Both the position numbers and the translations under genes were made by a program. Below, one piece after another: positions 25,059-35,021 of a DNA stretch of 64,000 nucleotides (position 1 is the first letter of the stretch; each line of letters begins with the position of its first letter). The DNA lies in NCBI RefSeq assembly GCF_031656215.1, contig NZ_CP134228.1, positions 2,933,001-2,997,000 on the forward strand, given 5' to 3'. Origin of the DNA: Mesorhizobium koreense (GTDB lineage: Bacteria; Pseudomonadota; Alphaproteobacteria; Rhizobiales; Rhizobiaceae). The notes under the pieces are model-generated. The model was given only the letters and a program-made list of their open reading frames with translations. It did no database searches and was not told the DNA's origin.

Positions 25059-26017
25059 AGCGCGAAGCGAAGGACAAGCTCGCCAAACAGGCGAAGTTCA
25101 CGGCCGAAGGCCCCATGGCTTTCGAGATTGCCGCTTCCCGCTACTGGATCGAAGTCGGTCAGCACCTCGCCAATTCCGTCGATTGCTTTCGCTATCTCGG
25201 CTGGCTTGAAGGCCAGATCGGCAAGCATACGACGCTCGACAAGATCACGGATTCCAAGGTGGCGCTGATGGTCGCTACCCGGCGCGGCGATGACGTTTCC
25301 AACGCAACCGTCAACCGCTCCGTGATCGAGCCGTTGCGCGGCCTGATGCGCCGCGCCGCTCGCGTGTGGAAGGTTCCGGTCACTGATATCGATTGGGGGC
25401 AGCATTGGCTTAGGGAGCCGCAAGAGCGTATCCGTGAGGCGAGCCGCGACGAAGAGACCAAGCTTCTGACCGCCATGCGTGACGACTACGCCCCGGCCGT
25501 TCGCTTCGCCTTCCTGACCGGATGCCGGCGCGCCGAGATTGTCGGCCTTACGTGGCAGCGTGTCGATTTCTTCGGCAAGACCATCACCGTCATTGGCAAG
25601 GGCGACAAGACGCGAACCATCCCCATGACCACGCCGGTCTATGATCTTCTCTGGCAACAGAAGGACAATCACGCGACCGCCGTCTTTACCTACGTTGTGA
25701 AGGCCACGCGCAAGCACCTAAAGCTTGTTCGCGGCGAGCGCCGACCGATCACCATGGAAGGCTTCAAGACGGCGTGGCGGCGCTACAAGGGCGAAGCGAA
25801 GGTGGAGAACTTCCGGTTCCATGACACCCGGCACACGGCGGCGACCCGGACCCTTCGCGTCGGCAATCTCAAAGTCGTGCAACAGATGCTTGGTCACGAA
25901 GATATCGCCACGACCGCGAAATACGCTCACGCCATGCTTGACGACATGCGTGCGGCGATGGAAGCAGCAAACAGCATACCTAGCAGCATACCGGCTGCAA
26001 AGGACGCCTCTAAGTAG
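24932..26017 (+). CDS. Tyrosine-type site-specific integrase
   Basis: 361 residues. An N-terminal arm-binding/SAM-like region is followed by the catalytic domain, with TGCRRAEI (Arg199), the Lys-bearing GKGDKTR (about 222-228), HDTR (His297, Arg300), GHED (His322) and the nucleophile in KYAH (Tyr331). All catalytic residues are present, so the enzyme is probably active. It ends 35 bp from attR, a usual position for an integrase. It should recombine attP with the 5' half of tRNA-Pro(TGG). Confidence 0.96.
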   Translation: MSLYKPKGRANYSYSFEIRGNRFSGSAGTGNRREAEKIVEQLKREAKDKLAKQAKFTAEGPMAFEIAASRYWIEVGQHLANSVDCFRYLGWLEGQIGKHTTLDKITDSKVALMVATRRGDDVSNATVNRSVIEPLRGLMRRAARVWKVPVTDIDWGQHWLREPQERIREASRDEETKLLTAMRDDYAPAVRFAFLTGCRRAEIVGLTWQRVDFFGKTITVIGKGDKTRTIPMTTPVYDLLWQQKDNHATAVFTYVVKATRKHLKLVRGERRPITMEGFKTAWRRYKGEAKVENFRFHDTRHTAATRTLRVGNLKVVQQMLGHEDIATTAKYAHAMLDDMRAAMEAANSIPSSIPAAKDASK

Positions 26018-26052
26018 CTAGAATAAAAGGGCAATTTCGACCGCGCGCCAAC

Positions 26053-26097
26053 GGTCCCAAACCAGATGCGCTACCAGACTGCGCTACGCTCCGAGGT
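26053..26097. other. attR, right copy of the 45-bp core repeat with truncated tRNA-Pro
   Basis: This copy holds only the 5' half of tRNA-Pro (minus strand), from the anticodon loop to the first base. The T arm and 3' acceptor are missing, so no functional tRNA is made here. The sequence to its right is the original host DNA that once lay upstream of the tRNA gene. Confidence 0.95.
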
Positions 26098-26116
26098 CGG
26101 TCTTCGACGCTGAATC

Positions 26117-26145
26117 CCTTAGGGTTCTTGCCGTTCCGACACAAG
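26117..26145 (-). promoter_or_regulatory. Probable original host promoter of tRNA-Pro, now orphaned
   Basis: On the minus strand CTTGTG and CTAAGG are separated by 17 bp, matching the alphaproteobacterial sigma-70 pattern about as well as the element-borne copy at 8423-8451. It points towards the truncated tRNA half at 26053-26097. It would have driven tRNA-Pro before integration and may now transcribe leftwards, antisense to the integrase. Confidence 0.45.
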
Positions 26146-26215
26146 GTCGCAACGGCGAAAACTGCATATAAAGGTGGAACTAAATATCTGCAATGCGCGC
26201 CGTGGCAATGCGAAA

Positions 26216-26238
26216 GCCCATCAATGCGGCCGATGGGC
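26216..26238 (-). terminator. Probable terminator of the molybdopterin oxidoreductase gene
   Basis: A 7-bp perfect stem (26216-26222 with 26232-26238) is followed by TTT on the minus strand, 8 bp past the stop of the minus-strand oxidoreductase gene. Confidence 0.5.
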
Positions 26239-26246
26239 CGTTTCCG

Positions 26247-28622
26247 TCATGATGACGGCGCCGGGCCGATTCGCGGCGGCACGAATGCGGTGACCTCCGG
26301 CGCATCGCCGTCGAAGGACGTGACTTCGACAAGGCAGGTCTGCGCGCTTGGCCCCTGCGCGATGGGAGAGGTCGGCCGGTCGGCCGTCAGCGTATTGGCG
26401 TTGCCGTGCTTGCAGCAGGCCGGGTCCGCATCCCAGTCGGGATCGTACCAGGCGCCGGTGGCGATCATGGCGACGCCGTCCCGGATACGGTCGTCGATCT
26501 CCGCCGCCGCGATACAGGCGCCACGGTCGTTGAAGATGCGGACCAGATCGCCTGACGCGATGCTGCGTTTGGCAGCCTCCGTCCCGTTCATGCGGCACAC
26601 TTCGTGCCCCTTTATCTTCCCGGCACGGCTGTGAGCGCCGTGATCGAGCTGGCTGTGCAGGCGCCGCGAGGGCTGGTGCGAAATCAGATGCAGCGGAAAG
26701 CGTCGGGCGAGGGACGAGCCCAACCATTCGTCGGGCGAATGCCAGACCGGATGCCCCGGATTGTCCGCCAGCCCGAACCCGGCGATCGTTGCACTGAAAA
26801 TCTCGATGCGGCCGGAAGGCGTCGAAAGCGGATATTTGCCGGGATCGCGCCGGAAGTCCTCGAGCATGACCATCGGCCTCGCTGGCGGCTCCAGCTTGAA
26901 GATGCCGGTTCGCAGGAACGTCTCGTAATCGGGCAGATCGTGACCGACTTCGCGTCCGCGGCGCCGGCTCTCTTCGTAGAGCTCCCCCAGCCATTCGCTT
27001 TCGCTGTGTCCGCCCCGAAATGCCTGCTCGAAATCGCTGTTGATCCCTTGCCCGGGCGTCAGCCGCGCCGCCAGTCCCGCAAAGATCTCGTGATCGTTGC
27101 GGGTTTCGCCATAGGGCTCGCTGACCTTGCTGGATGCGAACATGTAGCCGTCGCGCGGCGAAGCGGCGAGGTCGTTGCGCTCCAGACCGACGGTCGCCGG
27201 AAAGACAATGTCCGCAAAGCGCGCGAGCGGCGTCCAGAACGGCTCGTGCACGATGACCGTCTCGACTTTCCGCCATGCCTGGCGAAATCGGTTGAGATCC
27301 TGATGGTGATGGAACGGATTGCCGCCGGCCCAGTAGACTAGGCGGATATCGGGATAATTGAGATGCTGGCCGTCATACTCGAATGGCGCACCCGGATTGA
27401 GCAGCATATCGGCGATGCGGGCGACGGGAATGAAGCTTTCGACGGGGTTCTTGCCGGTAGGCAATGCCGCCCAGGGCAGATAGCCCCTGTGTTTCCCGAC
27501 GCTGGTGACCGCCCCAAGTCCTAGCGAGAATCCGGTGCCCGGCCGGCCGATGCCGCCCAGCATGGCCGCCAGCACCACCAGCATCCAGTAATTATGTTCG
27601 CCGTTCTGCTGGCGCGTGAGCGACCAGCTTGCGGAAACCATCGTCGGAGTGTCGGCCATCAGGCGCGCGAGGCGCACGATCTCTTCTTCCGAGATGCCGG
27701 TGATCCCGGCTGCCCATCGAGGGGTCTTCCGGATGCCGTCCGTTTTGCCTGTCAGATAGTCCCGGAAGCGGTCGAAGCCGGTGCAGTACCGGTCGAGAAA
27801 CGCCTGGTCGTGCCGTTCCTCGGTAAGGAGCCAGCCCGCGATCCCCAGCATCAGGGCAAGGTCGGTGTTGGGGCGTATCGACAGCCATTCCGCGTCCAGT
27901 TCGTCGAGCACATCGGAGCGCGCCGGGCTGACATTGACGAATCTCACGCCATTGCGTCTGGCGGCCAGCATGTCGCCGCGCTGTTCGTGGCTGCCGGTGG
28001 TGCCGGAGTTGACCTGTGAATTGCGGATGGACATGCCGCCGAACGCGACGACCAGGCCGGCGCCTTCGGCGATGCTCTTCCACGAGGTATGCTCGACGAA
28101 GAGAGACGATAACTGGCCGACCACGTGTGGAAGGATGACCTCGGCGGCGGCGGAGCTGTAGGAATCGCGCGAGACCGTGCAGCCGCCGAAAAGGTTCATG
28201 AAGCGGCGGAGCTGGCTTTGCGCGTGATGGAACCGTCCCGCGCTCGCCCAGCCATAGGAGCCGCCATAGATGGCGGTGTTGCCATAAAGATCGCGAACCC
28301 GGCTGAGCTCGGCGGCGGCAAGGTCAAGCGCCTCGTCCCAGTCCATTTCCACGAAACCGTCGCGGCCGCGCATGTCGCGGGTATCCGAGGTCGAGCGATT
28401 GAGGAATCCGTGCCGCACCATGGGCTTGCCGATCCGGCACGGCCCTTTGAGCGTATCGATCATAGAATCCCCGATCGGGGAAGGGTCGGGATCGCGTTCG
28501 AACCCGCTGAGCCGTATGGGCACGCCGCCGCTTGCATGCACCCGGTATGTTCCCCAGTGCGCGGAGGTGAGGGGAAGGTCCGATATGGAGGCGGCGCATT
28601 CCCCTCCCTTGAGATCGTCCAT
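26247..28622 (-). CDS. Molybdopterin-dependent oxidoreductase, BisC/TorA-like
   Basis: 791 residues, the usual size for DMSO reductase family members. It has the family markers IYGGSYGWASAGRFHHAQ near residue 118 and GGCTVSRDSYSSAAA near 148, the latter containing the Ser region that ligates molybdenum in BisC/TorA/DmsA types. There is no N-terminal CxxC iron-sulfur site and no Tat signal, so it is probably cytoplasmic like biotin sulfoxide reductase. A GGAGGAG ribosome site supports the ATG. It likely reduces an S-oxide or N-oxide, and the exact substrate is unknown. It is the first host gene right of the element. Confidence 0.88.
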   Translation of the reverse strand: MDDLKGGECAASISDLPLTSAHWGTYRVHASGGVPIRLSGFERDPDPSPIGDSMIDTLKGPCRIGKPMVRHGFLNRSTSDTRDMRGRDGFVEMDWDEALDLAAAELSRVRDLYGNTAIYGGSYGWASAGRFHHAQSQLRRFMNLFGGCTVSRDSYSSAAAEVILPHVVGQLSSLFVEHTSWKSIAEGAGLVVAFGGMSIRNSQVNSGTTGSHEQRGDMLAARRNGVRFVNVSPARSDVLDELDAEWLSIRPNTDLALMLGIAGWLLTEERHDQAFLDRYCTGFDRFRDYLTGKTDGIRKTPRWAAGITGISEEEIVRLARLMADTPTMVSASWSLTRQQNGEHNYWMLVVLAAMLGGIGRPGTGFSLGLGAVTSVGKHRGYLPWAALPTGKNPVESFIPVARIADMLLNPGAPFEYDGQHLNYPDIRLVYWAGGNPFHHHQDLNRFRQAWRKVETVIVHEPFWTPLARFADIVFPATVGLERNDLAASPRDGYMFASSKVSEPYGETRNDHEIFAGLAARLTPGQGINSDFEQAFRGGHSESEWLGELYEESRRRGREVGHDLPDYETFLRTGIFKLEPPARPMVMLEDFRRDPGKYPLSTPSGRIEIFSATIAGFGLADNPGHPVWHSPDEWLGSSLARRFPLHLISHQPSRRLHSQLDHGAHSRAGKIKGHEVCRMNGTEAAKRSIASGDLVRIFNDRGACIAAAEIDDRIRDGVAMIATGAWYDPDWDADPACCKHGNANTLTADRPTSPIAQGPSAQTCLVEVTSFDGDAPEVTAFVPPRIGPAPSS

Positions 28623-28792
28623 GGTCGCTCCTCCGCCCTGCTCGTGGATAGTGATGTGAAATCGAAGCCGGGACCGTCCGGTCCCCGCATTATGACATCA
28701 CAGATGCGGCAGGACAGGAAAAATTCCGCCCCCCGGCGTGGCTATTTCCCGGCGGCACTTTTTCGGCTCGGCGGATAGAGAAGAGTTCCGGT

Positions 28793-29731
28793 TCAGCTTA
28801 CGCCCTTCGGAACATTCTCCGGCGGCACCACCGCCTTGACCTTCTGCCGGTGGAAGATGAAGAGGCCGGCCAGCACGATGATCGCCGAGCCGATCCAGAT
28901 GCGGCTTTCCGGAACGTCGCCGAAGACGAAATAGCCGAGCAGCGCGCCCCATATCAGCATCGTGTATTGCAGCGGCGCCAGTGTCGAAGCGGGCGCGAGC
29001 TTCAGCGATCGCGTGATCATGAGATGCGCGGCGCAGGAGACGATGCCGAGCAGGAGAAGCTGGAGCAGTTCCCCGAAAGAAGGCGTCTTCCAGGCGCTGA
29101 TGGTCAGCACCGCGCCGAGAACGATGCCGCCGATCGTCTGCCAGGTTACCAAGGTCGCGTCGCTCGTTCCGCGCAGGAGCCGGCTGAGGATGAGCGAAAT
29201 GGCAAAGGCGAGGCTGCCGACGATCGCATAGACGGAGGCGAGCGACAGAGCCGAGGTCGATGGCCTGAGCATGATCAGGACGCCGCAGAAGCCCAGGGTG
29301 ATCGCCATCCAGCGCCGCCAGCCGACGTTTTCGCCGAGGAAGAAATGGGAAAGCGCGGCGACATAGATCGGCGCGGCCATGTAGAAGCTCATGACGTCGG
29401 CGAGCGGCAGGTAGACCACGGCCGCGTAGAAACAGGCGGTGTCCACCGTCGTGAGGACGGCGCGCAGGAAGACGAGGCCCGGACTGGCGATCCTGAATAC
29501 GGTTCCCTTCTCCTGGCGCATCAGCATCGGCGTCAGCACCAGGAAGAAGCCGATCGAGCGGATGAGCACGACCTGTCCGACCGAAAAGGTCGCCACGAGC
29601 CATTTTCCGAGAGCGTCGTTGAGGGCGAACATGAAGTCGCCGAGGAGCATCAGGAGGATGCCCGCGACGACCATACCCTCGACCCCGCCTAAGCGGGGAA
29701 TCGAGACACTTGCCCTCTGCAATCGTGTCAC
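28793..29731 (-). CDS. EamA/DMT superfamily transporter
   Basis: 312 residues starting with GTG, preceded by AGGA. About ten hydrophobic helices are visible in two EamA repeats (roughly residues 20-150 and 165-295). Features include FALNDALGKWLV near the start, ADVMSFYMAAPIYVAA in the first repeat and APLQYTMLIWGALLGY in the second. Such inner-membrane proteins usually export metabolites or amino acids. The substrate cannot be read from sequence. It lies 170 bp from the oxidoreductase gene on the same strand and could share its transcript. Confidence 0.88.
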   Translation of the reverse strand: MTRLQRASVSIPRLGGVEGMVVAGILLMLLGDFMFALNDALGKWLVATFSVGQVVLIRSIGFFLVLTPMLMRQEKGTVFRIASPGLVFLRAVLTTVDTACFYAAVVYLPLADVMSFYMAAPIYVAALSHFFLGENVGWRRWMAITLGFCGVLIMLRPSTSALSLASVYAIVGSLAFAISLILSRLLRGTSDATLVTWQTIGGIVLGAVLTISAWKTPSFGELLQLLLLGIVSCAAHLMITRSLKLAPASTLAPLQYTMLIWGALLGYFVFGDVPESRIWIGSAIIVLAGLFIFHRQKVKAVVPPENVPKGVS

Positions 29732-29981
29732 TTCGGTTTTCCTGAAATGCCAAGGTCAGGCCGCTTCGCCATCCAGGCCCGAGTCCGACCGACCTCAATC
29801 GGCTTCAACGGGGAAAATCGTGCTCCGAGGAGGACCAGCGGCAATACAATCATTGGGCCTGCGCCGATTAACCACGCCGGAAAATTGAAGCCCGGACCGG
29901 CCGGCATTTTAGCGATCGCCGAAACAGGTCGTTAGGCGGTGCGTCCGATGATTTCATCCGCAAGGCGATAAGGGGGTCCAC

Positions 29982-30134
29982 ATGACCAAGGATCTGGGAT
30001 TCAATTACGATCGGCCTGCCAAAACGGAAATGAAGCGCGGCGGCAGGCTCCTGAGCTATGCATTCGATGCGCTTTTGCCGCTCGTTCTGATCTGCGTAGC
30101 TTATACGGTTAGCCGATACTACTTTCTTCAGTAA
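29982..30134 (+). CDS. Small membrane protein (50 aa)
   Basis: A 50-residue reading frame with a strong AAGGGGG ribosome site. An N-terminal polar and basic part is followed by a single membrane segment (ALLPLVLICVAYTVSRYYF). A hairpin follows about 35 bp after the stop. The good ribosome site and membrane segment support a real gene. Family unknown. Confidence 0.6.
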   Translation: MTKDLGFNYDRPAKTEMKRGGRLLSYAFDALLPLVLICVAYTVSRYYFLQ

Positions 30135-30170
30135 TATCGCACCGTAGAGGACATAGTCCGTATTATGGCA

Positions 30171-30195
30171 CGGCCAGCCGAGGCACGGCTGGCCG
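30171..30195. terminator. GC-rich hairpin after the 50-aa gene
   Basis: A perfect 10-bp stem (30171-30180 with 30186-30195) and a 5-nt loop. No T-run follows, so it could be a weak terminator between two convergent small genes. Confidence 0.4.
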
Positions 30196-30232
30196 GTTCA
30201 TGCTGTACGTTTCTAGAGCAAAGGATTTAACG

Positions 30233-30472
30233 TCACTTCACGTTTATGCAGTGATTCATAAAGGCTTTCTTTCCCTTGGCCCTGACGCTCGCCGGTTGAG
30301 AATCGAAAGCCGAAGAGCATTTCTTCTTCTTTACGGCCATTTCCCCGTTTGCTTTTTGCATCGCCGCTTTGGGCGCGTGATTTATTCCTGCTGCCATAGC
30401 CCCTGGAGAGAGGGAGATGGCAAACGAAAACAAAGCGACGGCACCTATTACTCTAAAAGCTGATGAAGCCAT
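30233..30472 (-). CDS. Small secreted protein, unknown
   Basis: 79 residues. An N-terminal signal peptide (FRVIGAVALFSFAISLS, cleavage after AMA) is followed by about 50 residues with a KKKKCSS motif and a second Cys near the C-terminus (NHC). An AAGGAG ribosome site lies 7 bp before the ATG. The two Cys could form a disulfide in the periplasm. Family not recognised. It may resemble PsiF-like small periplasmic proteins, which share a basic, two-Cys layout, but this is only a suggestion. Confidence 0.65.
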   Translation of the reverse strand: MASSAFRVIGAVALFSFAISLSPGAMAAGINHAPKAAMQKANGEMAVKKKKCSSAFDSQPASVRAKGKKAFMNHCINVK

Positions 30473-30746
30473 GTGCGCACTCCTTAGGTTGAACGCGGCA
30501 TGGATTCTATCTCGCCCGAGAAAGCCGGTTAGATTCTGGCTTACTGATTAATTGGGCCAGAGAACGAAACTAGACTTGTGATACCAAGTTATTCGACAGG
30601 GAATTCTTTATAAGCGCTTGCCGCCTGCTGCGGGCCGCTTCTGCGAACCGCCTCGCGGCGACATGCCACGCAAAGGTGACTGGAGCGTCGGGGTTTGGCT
30701 CTGTATAGCCGTGGCCTGTGTTGAATGGCACCTGTTGGGTTAAGCG

Positions 30747-31496
30747 ATGGCGGTGGACATAGGTTATGCGAGCGCGGTTGGTGCGGGGGCGCTGTCGTTC
30801 CTGTCACCTTGCGTGCTACCGCTTGTGCCGCCTTATCTCTGCTATATGGCGGGCGTGACGGTCGAGGATTTCCGCGGCTCCGATGGCGAAACCGCGGCCG
30901 TTCGGGCGGTGCGCCTGCCTTTGCTGGCAGCGTCGGTCGCCTTTGTACTCGGTTTTTCCACTGTCTTCGTCGCGCTTGGCGCGGGCGCCTCGACCATCGG
31001 CACGCTGCTCCGGCACTGGCAGCAGCCACTGGCCATCGTCGCCGGGCTCCTGATCATCCTGATGGGGCTGAATTTCCTCGGCATCGTCCGAATTCCGCTT
31101 CTCTCGCGTGAAGCGCGCTTCCAGGCGAGGGGACGCCCTGCAAACGTCGCTGCAGCCTATCTGATGGGGCTTGCCTTCGCCTTCGGCTGGACGCCCTGCA
31201 TCGGCCCGGTGCTCGGGCCTATCCTGACCCTCGCCGGCGGTCAGGAAACCGTGTCGCAAGGCGCGCTTCTTCTCGCTGCCTATTCGCTCGGCCTTGGCGT
31301 GCCTTTCCTGCTGGCGGCGCTTTTCTCCGGTGCGTTCATGCGCTTCCTCGGCCGTTTCCGTATGCATCTTGGCCGGGTGGAGAAGGTGATCGGCGGCCTC
31401 CTCGTGCTCGCTGGCGTCGCCTTTCTGACCGGCGGCGTCCAGTTCGTCTCCTACTGGCTTCTCGAAGCTTTCCCGGTGCTTGGCCGGCTCGGCTGA
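30747..31496 (+). CDS. ccdA: Cytochrome c biogenesis protein CcdA
   Basis: 249 residues, six or more membrane segments. The paired redox cysteines appear in SFLSPCVLPLVPPYL (residue about 22) and FGWTPCIGPVLGP (about 152), the CcdA/DsbD-beta signature. It moves reducing equivalents from cytoplasmic thioredoxin across the membrane to periplasmic thiol carriers used in cytochrome c assembly. It stands alone, and no ccm genes are in the window. About 270 bp upstream has no other gene. Confidence 0.95.
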   Translation: MAVDIGYASAVGAGALSFLSPCVLPLVPPYLCYMAGVTVEDFRGSDGETAAVRAVRLPLLAASVAFVLGFSTVFVALGAGASTIGTLLRHWQQPLAIVAGLLIILMGLNFLGIVRIPLLSREARFQARGRPANVAAAYLMGLAFAFGWTPCIGPVLGPILTLAGGQETVSQGALLLAAYSLGLGVPFLLAALFSGAFMRFLGRFRMHLGRVEKVIGGLLVLAGVAFLTGGVQFVSYWLLEAFPVLGRLG

Positions 31497-31591
31497 CCCG
31501 GGCTTTCGACCGACCTCGGGCTTTGTGCCGTGTTGAAGCGGTGTTAAGAGACGCCCGCGCATAGTCTGGTCTCTCACGCGAGCTTTCTTTC

Positions 31592-32956
31592 ATGAACGCA
31601 CGAACCTGCCTTTCGGTCATCCTTGCCGCCGGAGAGGGCACGCGCATGAAGAGCGCGCTGCCAAAGGTGTTGCACCCGGTCGCCGGCCTGCCGATGGTCG
31701 CCCATGTGGTGCGCGCCGCCGTTACGGCAGGCGCGGGCGAGGTCGCGCTTGTCGTCGGCAACGGAGCCGAAGCGGTCGGGGCCGCGGTAGAGCCCTACGC
31801 GCCCGGTTCGAGATCCTTTGTGCAGGCCGAGCGGCGGGGTACCGCGCATGCCGCACTTTCCGCGCGCGAGGCCATCGCAAAGGGCTATGACGATATCGTT
31901 TTTCTGTGCGGCGACGCACCGCTGATTGCGCCCGAGGCGATAGAAGCGCTGCGCGCCGAACTGGCAGGCGGCGCCGAAGTGGTCGTGCTGGGCTTCCGGC
32001 CGCCCGATCCGACCGGCTACGGGCGGCTGATAGAGCGGAATGATTCGCTCGTCGCTATCCGCGAGGAGAAGGACTGCACCGACGAAGAGCGCAGGATCGG
32101 CTTCTGCAATTCCGGTGTCATTGCAGTGGCCGGAACATCCGCGCTGCTGCTGCTCGATGCCGTCGGGAACAGGAATGCCAAGGGCGAGTTCTACCTGACA
32201 GACATCGTGGAGATCGCCCATGCACGCGGCCTTTCCACGAAAGCGATCGAAGGGGCTTATGAAAACGCGCTCGGCATCAACAATCGTGTGGAACTGGCCG
32301 CGGCCGAGGCTATGTGGCAGGCGAGGAAACGCCGCGAGATGATGCTTGCCGGCGTGACCCTGATCGCGCCGGAAACCGTCTTCTTCTCTTGGGATACGGC
32401 GATTGGCGCCGATACGGTCGTCGAGCCGAGTGTCTGGTTCGGCCCCGGCGTGACCGTGGCGGAGGGCGTGCGCATCCATTCCTTCTCGCATTTCGAGAAG
32501 GCGGTGATCGGTGCTGCCAGCGAGGTCGGACCGTTCGCGCGGCTGCGGCCGGGGGCCGATCTGCGCAAGGGCGTCAAGGTCGGTAATTTCTGCGAAATCA
32601 AGAAATCGGTCGTCGAGGATGGCGCCAAGATCAACCATCTGACCTATGTGGGCGACGCTACCGTCGGCGCGAAGGCCAATCTCGGTGCGGGAACGATCAC
32701 CTGCAATTACGACGGCTTCAGCAAGTTCCATACCGAGATCGGGGCAGGCGCTTTCATCGGCTCCAATTCCGCGCTTGTCGCGCCCGTCAGGATCGGCGCC
32801 GACGCCTATATCGCCTCCGGCAGCGTCATCACGGAAGACGTGCCCGATTGTGGGCTCGCATTCGGCCGTGCCCGGCAGTCGACCAAAGAGGGCAGGGGGA
32901 TCGAATTGCGCGCCCGGCTCGCCGCCGCCAAGGAAAAGGCGAAGGCTCGAAAATGA
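31592..32956 (+). CDS. glmU: Bifunctional GlmU (GlcNAc-1-P uridyltransferase/GlcN-1-P acetyltransferase)
   Basis: 454 residues, standard length. The N-terminal pyrophosphorylase domain starts with [19 protein letters not shown] (residues 10-29), and later NSGVIAV and [11 protein letters not shown]. The C-terminal left-handed beta-helix carries the acetyltransferase site ([30 protein letters not shown]). The enzyme makes UDP-GlcNAc from GlcN-1-P for peptidoglycan and lipopolysaccharide. It forms a functional pair with glmS 178 bp downstream. Confidence 0.97.
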   Translation: MNARTCLSVILAAGEGTRMKSALPKVLHPVAGLPMVAHVVRAAVTAGAGEVALVVGNGAEAVGAAVEPYAPGSRSFVQAERRGTAHAALSAREAIAKGYDDIVFLCGDAPLIAPEAIEALRAELAGGAEVVVLGFRPPDPTGYGRLIERNDSLVAIREEKDCTDEERRIGFCNSGVIAVAGTSALLLLDAVGNRNAKGEFYLTDIVEIAHARGLSTKAIEGAYENALGINNRVELAAAEAMWQARKRREMMLAGVTLIAPETVFFSWDTAIGADTVVEPSVWFGPGVTVAEGVRIHSFSHFEKAVIGAASEVGPFARLRPGADLRKGVKVGNFCEIKKSVVEDGAKINHLTYVGDATVGAKANLGAGTITCNYDGFSKFHTEIGAGAFIGSNSALVAPVRIGADAYIASGSVITEDVPDCGLAFGRARQSTKEGRGIELRARLAAAKEKAKARK

Positions 32957-33134
32957 ACGCCCAAAAATGAACGATTGTAGTAACCGCCCCTCAATCGACT
33001 GATGATATCTTCGACTATCGCGTCGGCCTGTTTTTCGGGTTGCCGCTGAAACGTCTCGAAACGATATGTGACTTTCGCCTACGCGGTTGACGTCCTAAGC
33101 GCGAAAAGCGGCAGCAAGGCAGGGGTTTTCAACG

Positions 33135-34958
33135 ATGTGCGGGATTGTCGGGATCGTCGGGCAGACGCCGGTGGCGCCGCTCATCGTCGATGCGCTGAAG
33201 AGGCTGGAGTATCGCGGCTACGATTCCGCTGGCGTCGCGACCGTCGAGCGGGGCGAACTCTCCCGCCGCCGCGCCGAAGGGAAGCTCGTCAACCTGGAGC
33301 GCCGGCTCGAGGCCGAGCCGTTGTCCGGCACGATCGGCATCGGCCATACGCGCTGGGCGACCCACGGCGTCCCGAACGAGACCAACGCGCATCCGCACTT
33401 CGCCGACGAGGTGGCAGTCGTCCATAACGGCATCATCGAGAATTTCGCCGAGCTGCGCGAGGAACTGAAGCGCGACGGCTACGTCTTCCAGTCGCAGACC
33501 GACACCGAGGTCGTGGCGCACCTTATCTCGCGGGAATTGCGTGGTGGCGCCGAACCGATCGAAGCCGCCCACAACGCGTTGAAGCGCCTTCAAGGCGCGT
33601 TCGCGCTGGCGATCATGTTCAAGGGCGACGAGGACCTGATTATCGGCGCGCGCAACGGCCCGCCGCTCGCGGTCGGACACGGCCAGGGCGAGATGTATCT
33701 GGGCTCGGACGCCATCGCGCTTGCGCCCTTCACCAATGCCATCACCTATCTGGAGGACGGCGACTGGGCGGTCGTGCGCCGCAACAAGGTGCAGATCTTC
33801 GATATCGACGGCAATCCGGTCAAGCGGCAGCGCCAGCAGTCGGTCGGCACTTCCTACCTCGTCGACAAAGGCAATCATCGGCATTTCATGGAGAAGGAGA
33901 TCCATGAGCAGCCGGAGGTGATCTCGCATACGCTGGCGCATTATCTCGACTTCATCAGCGGCAAGACACGCGAGATGGATTTGCCCTTCGATTTTGCGAA
34001 GCTCGACCGGCTAGCGATTTCGGCCTGCGGCACGGCTTATCTGGCGGGGCTGATCAGCAAATACTGGTTCGAACGCTATGCGCGGTTGCCGGTCGATATC
34101 GATATCGCGTCTGAATTCCGCTACCGCGAGATGCCGCTGGCGAAGAACAGCGCAGCCCTCTTCGTCTCCCAGTCCGGCGAAACGGCCGACACGCTCGCTT
34201 CGCTCCGCTATTGCCGCAGCGAGGGCGTGCCGATCGGCGCCATCGTCAATGTGCGCGGGTCGACCATCGCGCGCGAATCGAACGTCACTTTGCCGACGCT
34301 CGCGGGTCCCGAGATCGGCGTTGCCTCGACCAAGGCCTTCACCTGCCAGCTTTCGGTGCTGGCCTCGCTCGCCGTCCGCGCCGCCGCCGAGCGCGGCACG
34401 ATCGATGAGGAAGAGGAGAAGCGGCTGGTGCGCCAGCTTTCCGAAGCGCCGCGCTTCGCCAGCCAGGTGCTCAAGCTGGACGGCCAGATCGAGAAGGTGG
34501 CGCGCGAACTCGCCAAGGTGAACCACGTCCTCTATCTCGGCCGCGACACGAGCTATCCGCTGGCGATGGAAGGCGCGCTGAAGCTGAAGGAAATTTCCTA
34601 CATCCACGCCGAAGGCTACGCGGCAGGCGAGTTGAAGCATGGTCCCATCGCACTGATCGACGAGAACATGCCGGTCATCGTCATCGCCCCGCACGACCGC
34701 ATCTTCGAGAAGACGGTTTCCAACATGCAGGAAGTAGCCGCGCGCGGCGGCCGGATCATCCTCATCACCGACGAGACGGGGGCCAAGCGCGCGGGCATAG
34801 AGACCTTCGAGACCATCGTCCTGCCCGACATGCCGGAATTCATTGCGCCGATCGTCTACGCGCTGCCGGTGCAGCTTCTCGCGTACTATACAGCGGTGCA
34901 GATGGGCACGGATGTCGACCAGCCGCGCAATCTGGCGAAATCGGTGACGGTGGAATAG
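33135..34958 (+). CDS. glmS: Glutamine-fructose-6-phosphate aminotransferase (isomerizing)
   Basis: 607 residues, full length. The mature N-terminal Cys nucleophile follows Met (MCGIVGIVG). The glutaminase domain has GYDSAGVA and HTRWATHG. Two SIS domains follow (SACGTAYLAG near 295; SQSGETADTL near 345), and the C-terminus ends RNLAKSVTVE as expected. It makes glucosamine-6-phosphate, the first committed step of amino-sugar synthesis. No glmS ribozyme was found upstream. Confidence 0.97.
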   Translation: MCGIVGIVGQTPVAPLIVDALKRLEYRGYDSAGVATVERGELSRRRAEGKLVNLERRLEAEPLSGTIGIGHTRWATHGVPNETNAHPHFADEVAVVHNGIIENFAELREELKRDGYVFQSQTDTEVVAHLISRELRGGAEPIEAAHNALKRLQGAFALAIMFKGDEDLIIGARNGPPLAVGHGQGEMYLGSDAIALAPFTNAITYLEDGDWAVVRRNKVQIFDIDGNPVKRQRQQSVGTSYLVDKGNHRHFMEKEIHEQPEVISHTLAHYLDFISGKTREMDLPFDFAKLDRLAISACGTAYLAGLISKYWFERYARLPVDIDIASEFRYREMPLAKNSAALFVSQSGETADTLASLRYCRSEGVPIGAIVNVRGSTIARESNVTLPTLAGPEIGVASTKAFTCQLSVLASLAVRAAAERGTIDEEEEKRLVRQLSEAPRFASQVLKLDGQIEKVARELAKVNHVLYLGRDTSYPLAMEGALKLKEISYIHAEGYAAGELKHGPIALIDENMPVIVIAPHDRIFEKTVSNMQEVAARGGRIILITDETGAKRAGIETFETIVLPDMPEFIAPIVYALPVQLLAYYTAVQMGTDVDQPRNLAKSVTVE

Positions 34959-35021
34959 GGCGGTCATTGCCGCCATGCCCTGGATAGTGCGGCAATGGCC
35001 GCTTCGCGCTATCCTTCGCCG

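Noticed and set aside
26053-26097. Second tRNA-Pro gene at the right end of the element
   Set aside because: Only the 5' half is present; T arm and 3' acceptor are missing. It is the attR duplication.
32957-33134. glmS ribozyme before glmS
   Set aside because: The conserved core is not visible, and this ribozyme is mainly known from Firmicutes.
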